From the NCBI RefSeq assembly GCF_963676685.1, contig NC_092354.1, forward strand, positions 25,576,193 through 25,640,192: a stretch of DNA of 64,000 bases. Direction: 5' to 3'. Source of the stretch: Mytilus edulis (taxonomy: Eukaryota; Mollusca; Bivalvia; Mytilida; Mytilidae). Shown here in pieces: positions 56,106-64,000 of the stretch. A program made the position numbers and the translations under genes. Every line of letters begins with the position of its first letter. The first letter of the stretch is position 1. A model generated the notes under the pieces. That model ran no database searches. It had not been told where the DNA came from and worked only from the letters and a program-made list of their open reading frames with translations.

Positions 56106-57088
56106 AACGAGAGAAATTTATGTATTACTGAAAAATTATTACACCAGGGTTTTCGATATCACAAACTAGTCAAAACTTTTACTAAATTTTATCATCGGTA
56201 TAAAGATATCATTCGTAAATATAGCTCAACATGCAGACTTTTTATACGTTCAGGTATTTCACATCCAATTTTTTATGGAAATATTCTTTATAAAGCACAA
56301 AGGTGTCAGTATTCACCTCAGAAACTTACAAAACCTTTAAATAGACTGATTAAGAAGGGATATAATTACGATACTGTTGTCAAGTCATTAAAGATTGCAT
56401 ATGTTGGCGTTAATATTGAGTCACTGATAAGGTCTTTGGGTCGGAACTAAAGACATTTATTCTAAAAACAGTTGTTGGCATGACACGGGTTATGTTCTTC
56501 TCATATATGTTATGATGGTATGATACTAAACCCCTAACGGGAAGGATTGTGCCTGAGGTTCATATGATGAAATCATAATCTTTCAGTCAGTTTAATTGAA
56601 GTCTGGAGCTGGCATGTCAGTTAACTGCTAGTAGTCTGTTGTTATTTATGTATTATTGTCATTTTGTTTATTTTCTTTGGTTACATCTTCTGACATCAGA
56701 CTCGGACTTCTCTTGAACTGAATTTTAATGTGCGTATTGTTATGCGTTTATTTTTCTACATTGGTTAGAGGTATAGGGGTAGGGTTGAGATCTCACAAAC
56801 ATGTTTAACCCCGCCGCATTTTTGCGCCTGTCCAAAGTCAGGAGCCTCTGGCCTTTGTTAGTCTTGTATTATTTTTATATTAGTTTCTTGTGTACAATTT
56901 GGAAATTAGTATGGCGTTCATTATCACTGAACTAGTATATATTTGTTTAGGGGCCAGCTGAAGGACGCCTCCTGGTGCGGGAATTTCTCGCTACATTGAA
57001 GACCTGTTGGTGACCTTCTGTTGTTGGTTTTTATTTGGTAGGGTTGTTGTCTCTTTGACACATTCCCTATTTCCATTCTCAATTTTAA
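56106..57088 (+). mobile_element. R2 retroposon in satellite, copy 4
   Basis: Same insertion junctions and open frame (56109-56450), but with older-looking differences: GGTATAGGGGTAGGGTTGAG, GCCGCATTTTTGCG and TCTTTGGGTCGG. The spacing to copy 3 is 4,791 bp. It retains some states found in the dispersed copies at 9.2 and 21.8 kb, so it probably branched off before copies 1-3. Confidence 0.85.
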
Positions 57089-60000
57089 TCATTCCATATT
57101 ATAAATTTATCTTGATCAAATGACCGATTTAAGGTATCATCTATTACAATTATCGAAAAAGGTGTCAAATTTACATTGAAATTTTTAAAAATCGTGATTA
57201 AAACCGTTGACAAATTTGGTTATATATTCTATACATCTATCTTAAGAATATGGCCGATATAATGTAATATCATCATGAATTATCATCAAGGTGTAAAATT
57301 TACTACAAAATGTAATATTGTTAAAAGAAATTAAGTTGGTTCAAGTTTACTTCAGATACAATTGTCATTACATATTATAAATTTATCTTGATCAAATGAC
57401 CGATTTAAGGTACATGTATCATCTATTACAATTATCGAAAAAGGTGTTAAATTTACATTGAAATTTTAAAAAATCGTGATTAAAACCGTTGACAGGTTTG
57501 GTAATATATTCAATACAATTATCTTTAGAATATAGTCGATATAATGTAATATCAGAATGAATTATCAAAAAGGTGTAGAAATTAAGTTGGTTCACGATTA
57601 CTTCAGATACAATTGTGATTACATATTATAAATTTATCTTCATCAAATGACCGATTTAAGGTATCATCTATTACAATTATCGAAATAGTTGTCAACTTTA
57701 CAGTGAAATTTAAAATAAAACTTGATTAAAACCGTTGGTATTTTTGGTAATATATTCTATACAACTATCTTTATAATATGGTCGATATAATGTTATATCA
57801 GAATAAATCATGAAAAAGGGATAGAATTTACTAATAAATATAATATAGTTAAAAGAAAATAAGTTGGTTCAAGTTAACTTAAGATACAATTGGCATTAAA
57901 TATTATAAATCTATCTTAATCAAAAGACCGATTTGAGGTATCACCTACTACAATTATGGAAAAAGCTGTCAAATTTACAGTGAAATTTTAAAAAAAATCC
58001 TGTTTAAAGCGTTGGCAGGTTTGGTTATATATTCTATACAACCATCTTTAGAATATCATCGATATAATGTTTTATCAGAATTAATTATCAAAAAGGTGTA
58101 GAAATTAAGTTGGTTCTCGATTACTTCAGATACAATTGTGATTACATATTATAAATTTATCTTGATCAAATGACCGATTTAAGGTATCATCTATTACATT
58201 ATCGAAAAAGTTGTCAAATTTACAGTGAAATTTAAAAAAAAATTGATTAAAACCGTTGGCAGGTTTGGTAATATATTTCAATACAACTATCTTTAGAATA
58301 TGGTCGATATAATGTAATATCAGAAAGAATTATCAAAAAGGTGTAGAAATTAAGTTGGTTCACGATTACTTCAGATACAATTGTGATTACAGATTATAAA
58401 TTTATCTTGATCAAATGACCAATTTAAGGTATCATCTATTACAATTATCGAAAAAGTTGTCAAATTTACAATGAAATTAAAAAAAAAAAACTTGATTAAA
58501 ACCGTTTGGAGGTTTGGTAATATATTGTATACAACTATTTTTAGATTATGGTCGATATAATGTAATATCAGAATGAATTATGAAAAAGGGGAATTTACCA
58601 AAAAATGTAATATTGTTAAAAGAAATTAAGTTGGTTCAAGTTTACTTCAGATACATTTGTCAATACATATTATTAATTTAACTTGATCAAATGACCGATT
58701 TAAGGTATCATCTATCACAATTGTCGAAAAAGTTCTCAATTTTACAGTGAAATTTAAAAAAAAACGTGATTAAAACCGTTGGCAGGTTTGGTAATATATT
58801 CTATACAACTATCTTTAGAATATGGTCGATATAATGTTATATCAGAATTAATTATCAAAAAGGGGTAGAATTTACTAAAAAATGTAATATTGTTAAAAGA
58901 AATTAAGTTGTTCAATTTAACATCAGATACAATTGTGACTACATATTATAAATTTATCTTGATCAAAAGACCGATTTAAGGTATCATCTATTACAATTAT
59001 CGAAAAAGTTGTCAAATTTATATTGAAATTTTAAAAAATCGTGATTAAAACCGTTGACAGGTTGGAAATATATTCTATACAGCTATCTCTAGAATGTGGC
59101 CGATATAATGTCATATCAGAATGAACCATGAAAAAGGGGTAGAATTTACTAATAAATATACTATAGTTAAAAGAAAATAATTTGGTTCAAGTTTATTTCA
59201 GATACAATTGTCATTAAATATTAAAAATCTATCTTGATCAAATGACCGATTAAAGGTATCATCTATTACAATTATCGAAAAAGTTGTCAAATTTACAGTG
59301 AAATTTAAAAAAAACATGATTAAAACCGTTGACAGGTTTGGTAATATATTCTATACAACTATTTTTAGAATATGGTCGATATAATGTAATATCAGAATGA
59401 ATTATGAAAAAAGGGATAGAATTTACTAATAAATATAATATAGTTAAAAGAAAATAAGTGGGTTCAAGTTTACTTCAAATTCAATTTGCATTACATATTA
59501 TCAATCTATCTTGATCAAATGACCGATTTAAGGTATCATCTATTACAAATATCGAAAAAGTTGTCAAATTTACAGTGAAATTTAAAAAAAACATGATTAA
59601 AACCGTTGACAGATTTGTTAATATATTCTATACAACTATTTTTAAAATATGGTCGATATAATGTAATATCAAAATGAATTATAGAAAGGGATAGAATTTA
59701 CTATAGATAGAATAGAATTAAAAGAAAATAAGTTGGTTCAAGTTTACTTCAAATACAATTGTCATTATATATTATAAATCTATCTCGATCAAATGACCGA
59801 TTTAAGGTATCATCTATTACAATTATCGAAAAAGTTGTCAAATTTACAGTGAAATTTTAAAAAAGAAAAAACATGATTTAAATCGTTGACAGGTTTGGTA
59901 ATATATTCTATACAACTATTTTTAGAATTTGGTCGATATAATGTCATATCAGAATGAATTATGAAAAAGGGGTAGAATTTACTAAAAAAATATAATATTG

Positions 60001-61257
60001 TTAAAAGAAATTAAGTTGGTTCAAGATTACTTCAGATACAATTGCCATTACATATTATAAAGTTATCTTGATCAAATGACTGATTTAAGGTATCATCTAT
60101 TACAATTATCGAAAAAGTTGTCAAATTTACATTGAAATTTTAAAAAATCGTGATTAAAACCGTTGACAGGTTTGGAAATATATTCTATACGGCTATCTTT
60201 AGAATATGGCCGATATAATGTAATATCAGAATGAATCATGAAAAAGGGGTAGAATTTACTAATAAATATAATATAGTTAAAAGAAAATAAGTTGGTTCAA
60301 GTTTACTTCAAATACAATTTGCATTACATATTAAAAATCTATAGTGATCAAATGACCGATTTAAGGTATCATCTATTACAATTATCGAAAAAGTTGTCAA
60401 ATTTACAGTGAAATTTATAAAAAAAAACTTGATTAAACCCGTTAGCAGGTTTGGTAATATATTCTTTACAACTATCTTTAGAATATGGTCGATATAACGT
60501 TATATCAGAATTAATTATCAAAAAGGTGTAGAATTTATTAAAAAATGTAATATTGTTAAAAGAAATTAAGTTGTTCAATTTAACATCTTATACAATTGTG
60601 ATTACATATTATAAATTTATCTTGATCAAATGACCGATTTAAGGTATCATCTATTACAAGTATCGAAAAAGTGGTCAAATTGACAGTGAAATTTAAAAAA
60701 AAATTTGATTGAAACCGTTGACAGGTTTGGTTATATATTCTATACAACTATCTTTAGAATATGGTCGATATAATGTAATAGCAGAATGAATTATGAAAAA
60801 GGGGTAGAATTTGCTAAAAAATGTAATATTGTTAAAAGAAACTAAGTTGGTTCAATTTTACTCCAGATGTAATTGTGATTACATATTAAAAATTTATCTT
60901 AAGCAAATGACTGATTTGAGGTATCATCTATTACAATTATCGAAAAACTGGTCAAATTTACATTGAAATTTTAAAAAATCGTGATTAAAACCGTTGACAG
61001 GTTTGGAAATATATTCTATACAGCTATCTTTAGAATATGGCCGATATAATGTAATATCAGAATAAATCATGAAAAAGGGATAGAATTTACTAAAAAATAT
61101 AATATAATTAAAAGAAAATAAGTTGGTTCAAGTTTACTTCAGATACAATTGTCATTACATATTAAAAATCTATCTTGATCAAATGACCGATTAAAGGTAT
61201 CATCTATTACAATTATCGAAAAATTTGTCAAATTTACAGTGAAATTTAAAAAAAAAA

Positions 61258-64000
61258 CATGAAGAGAACCGTTGACAGGTTCAGTAATATATTCTGTACA
61301 ACTATTTTTAGAATATGGTCTATATAATATAATATCAGAATGAATTATGAAAAAGGGATAGAATTTACTAATAAATATAATATAGTTTAAAGAAAAGAAG
61401 TTGGTTCAAGTTTACTTAAAATTTAATTGTCATTGCATTTTATAAATCTATCTTAATCAAATGACCGATTTAAGGTATCATCTATTACAATTATCGAAAA
61501 AGTTGTCAAATTGACAGTGAAATTAAAAAAAAAAAATTGATTGCAACCGTTGACAGGTTTGGTTATATATTCTATACAACTATCTTTAGAATATGGTCGA
61601 TATAATCTAATATCAGAATGAATTATGAAAAAGGGGTATAATTTGCTAAAAAAAATAATATTGTTAAAAGAAATTAAGTTGGTTCAAGTTTACTTCAGAT
61701 ACAATTGTCATTACATATTATAAATTTATCTTGATCAAATGACCGATTTAAGGTATCATCTATTACAATTATCAAAAAAGTTTTAAAATTTACATGGAAA
61801 TTTTAAAAAATCGTTAGTAAAACCGTTGACAGGTTTGGAAATATATTCTATACAACTATCTTTAGAATATGGTCGATATAATGTAATATCAGAATGAATC
61901 ATGAAAAAGGGGTAGAATTTACTAATAAATATAATATAGTTAAAAGAAAAAAAGTTTGTTCAAGTTTACTTCAGATACAATTGTCATTACATATTAAAAA
62001 TCTATCTTGATCAAATGACCGATTAAAGGTGTCATCTATTACAATTATCGAAAAAGTTGTCAAAGTTACAGTGAAATTTAAAAAAAAACATGATTAAAAT
62101 CGTTGACAGGTTTGGTTATATATTCTATACAACTATCTTTAGAATATGGTCGATATAATGTCATATCAGAATGAATTATGAAAAACGGGTAGATTTTGTT
62201 AAAAAATGTAATATTGTTAAAAGAAATTAAGTTGGTTCAAGTTTACTTCAGATACAATTGTCATTACATATTATAAATTTATCTTGATCAAATGACGGAT
62301 TTAAGGTATCATCTATTACAATTATCAAAAAATTTGTAAAATTTACATGGAAATTTTTAAAAAATCGTTAGTAAAACCGTTGACATGTTTGGAAATATAT
62401 TCTATACAACTATCTTTAGAATATGGTCGATATAATGTAATATCAGAATGAATCATGAAAAAGGGGTAGAATTTACTAATAAATATAATATAGTTAAAAG
62501 AAAATAAGTTGGTTCAAGTTTACTTCAGATACAATTGTCATTACATATTAAAAATCTATCTTGATCAAATGACCGATTAAAGGTGTCATCTATTACAATT
62601 ATCGAAAAAGTTGTCAAAGTTACAGTGAAATTTAAAAAGAAACATGATTAAAATCGTTGACAGGTTTGGTTATATATTCTATACAACTATCTTTAGAATA
62701 TGGTTGATATAATGTCATATCAGAATGAATTATGAAAAACGGGTAGATTTTGTTAAAAAATGTAATATTGTTAAAAGAAATTAAGTTGGTTCAAGTTTAC
62801 TTCAGATAACATTGTCATTACATATTATAAATTTATCTTGATCAAATGACCGATTTAAGGTATCATCTATTACAATTATCGAAAAAGGTGTCAAATTTAC
62901 ATTGAAATTTAAAAAAAAACTTGATTAAAACCGTTGGCATGTTTGGTAATATATTCTGTACAACAATTTTTTTAAATTTATCTGGATCAAATGACCGATT
63001 TAAGGTATCATCTATTACAATTATCAAAAAAGTTGTCAAATTTACATTGAAATTTAAAAAATCGTTAGGAAAAAATGTTGACAGGTTTGGAAATATATTC
63101 TATACAACTATCTTTAGAATATGGTCGATATAATGTCATATCAGAATGAATTAGAAAAAGGGGTAGAATTTGCTTAAAAATGTAATTTTGTTAAAAGAAA
63201 CTAAGTTGGTTCAATTTTACTCCAGATGTAATTGTGATTACATATTATAAATTTATCTTAATTAAATGACTGATTTGAGGTATCATCTATTACAATTATC
63301 GAAAAAGTTGTCAAATTTACATTGAAATTTTAAAAAATCGTGATTAAAACCGTTGACAGGTTTGGAAATTTATTCTATACAGCTATCTTTAGAATATGGT
63401 CGATATAATGTAATATCAGAATGAATCATGAAAAAGGGGTAGAATTTACTAATAAATATAATATAGTTAAAAGAAAATAAGTTGGTTCAAGTTTACTTCA
63501 GATACAATTGTCATTACATATTAAAAATCTATCTTGATCAAATGACCGATTTAAGGTATCATCTATTACAAGTATCGAAAAATTTGTCAAATTTACAGTG
63601 AAATTTAAAAAAAACATGATGAGAACCGTTGACAGGTTCAGTAATATATTCTGTACAACAATTTTTAGAATATGGTCTATATAATATAATATCAGAATGA
63701 ATTATGAAAAAGGGATAGAATTTACTAATAAATATAATATAGTTAAAAGAAAAGAAGTTGGTTCAAGTTTACTTAAATTTTAATTGTCATTGCATTTTAT
63801 AAATCAATCTTAATCAAATGACCGATTTAAGGTATCATCTATTACAATTATCGAAAAAGTTGTCAAATTGACAGTGAAATTTAAAAAAAAAATTGATTTC
63901 AACCGTTGACAGGTTTGGTTATATATTCTATACAACTATTTTTAGAATATGGTCGATATAATCTAATATCAGAATGAATTATGAAAAAGGGGTATAATTT
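61258..64000. repeat. Higher-order repeats near the right edge
   Basis: The private variant GAGAACCGTTGACAGGTTCA with TATTCTGTACAAC and GGTCTATATAATATAATA occurs at 61258 and 63615 (spacing 2,357). A two-monomer repeat with GAAAAACGGGTAGATTTTGT occurs at 62089 and 62643 (spacing 554). Both show recent unequal exchange in this part of the array. Confidence 0.7.

Larger units (their letters stand above)
37383..64000. repeat. Satellite array, ~277-bp AT-rich monomer
   Basis: The anchor GATCAAATGACCGATTTAAG recurs at 37926, 38202, 38479, 38756 and 39035 (spacings 276, 277, 277, 279) and on to the right edge; occasional short spacings (215, 141) reflect partial monomers. Conserved parts in order are the anchor, GGTATCATCTATTACAATTA, TCGAAAAAGTTGTCAAATTT, TTAAAACCGTTGACAGGTTT, TATACAACTATCTTTAGAAT, GTCGATATAATGTAATATCA and TTAAGTTGGTTCAAGTTTAC. 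I estimate about 80 monomers. Subtypes differ in blocks such as CGTTGGCA versus CGTTGACA and TGTAATATTGTTAAAAG versus TATAATATAGTTAAAAG. Short open frames in it are translations of single monomers and not genes. Confidence 0.95.

Noticed and set aside
38407-63133. Several 60-80-codon frames in the satellite
   Set aside because: They translate single monomers, differ by indels from unit to unit and show no shared conserved protein.
37383-64000. CRISPR array, considered because of regular repeats
   Set aside because: There are no short repeats alternating with unique spacers; the whole 277-bp unit repeats, and the sequence is eukaryotic.

Overview
The window looks like animal nuclear DNA, most likely from a marine bivalve close to Mytilus. 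The organism is inferred from dispersed repeats I recognise from mussel genomes, from an AT-rich background, and from intron-containing transposon genes with GT-AG borders. It is not bacterial: there are no operons, ribosome binding sites or dense gene order. I found no host gene I could name and no tRNA or rRNA.

The left 37 kb is a graveyard of nested mobile elements. 1-5.5 kb has short orphan exon candidates and repeats. 5.85-8.8 kb holds exons of a DUF6589-type (Academ-like) transposase with the C-terminal half of a RecQ-like helicase on the opposite strand inside one of its introns, a combination that fits the AcademH lineage. 9.85-11.06 kb is a decayed BEL/Pao gag-protease-pol. 13.3-13.9 kb is the end of a Penelope-like reverse transcriptase, cut at the insertion point of a SINE-like repeat. 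14.4-17.9 kb is a 963-bp tandem duplication; one copy carries a 1.57-kb insert with a 54-bp minisatellite readable as 18-residue repeats. 18.2-21.05 kb is a PIF/Harbinger pair (Myb/SANT-like gene facing a HARBI1-like terminal exon). 23.4-24.7 kb has a templated rearrangement beside a YqaJ-type exonuclease exon. 25.3-28.3 kb holds Tc1/mariner and Ty3 remnants. 29.9-33.1 kb is an internally deleted non-LTR retrotransposon (ORF1 with coiled coil and SGNH-like part, joined to the end of a reverse transcriptase), followed by an inverted copy of its own 3' end. 33.8-35.5 kb is a foldback-ended repeat carrying AGGTCA direct repeats.

From about 37.4 kb to the right edge the window is one satellite array with a ~277-bp AT-rich monomer (roughly 80 copies, estimated by hand). 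It is interrupted by a 415-bp foldback insertion (42.03-42.44 kb) and by four copies of one ~980-bp truncated retroposon (45.6, 48.4, 51.3 and 56.1 kb). The first three copies lie 2,871 and 2,869 bp apart, so retroposon plus about seven monomers were amplified together as a higher-order unit.

Repeat families are lettered here because I have no library. R1: ~428-bp SINE-like retroposon with an AATC tail and 10-14-bp target duplications (complete copies at 12.6, 13.9, 24.8 and 34.0 kb, an interrupted one at 0.86 kb, a 46-bp truncated one at 1.88 kb). R2: truncated retroposon with a reverse-transcriptase-like C-terminal ORF. R3: mussel dispersed repeat sharing a core with R2. R4: ~270-bp repeat containing ACGCCAGACGCGCG. 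R5: ~700-bp repeat ending in the palindrome AGGCTCTTGAGAGCCT. Nearly every coding remnant has a frameshift or missing exons; the longest open frame is the 505-codon reverse transcriptase fragment.
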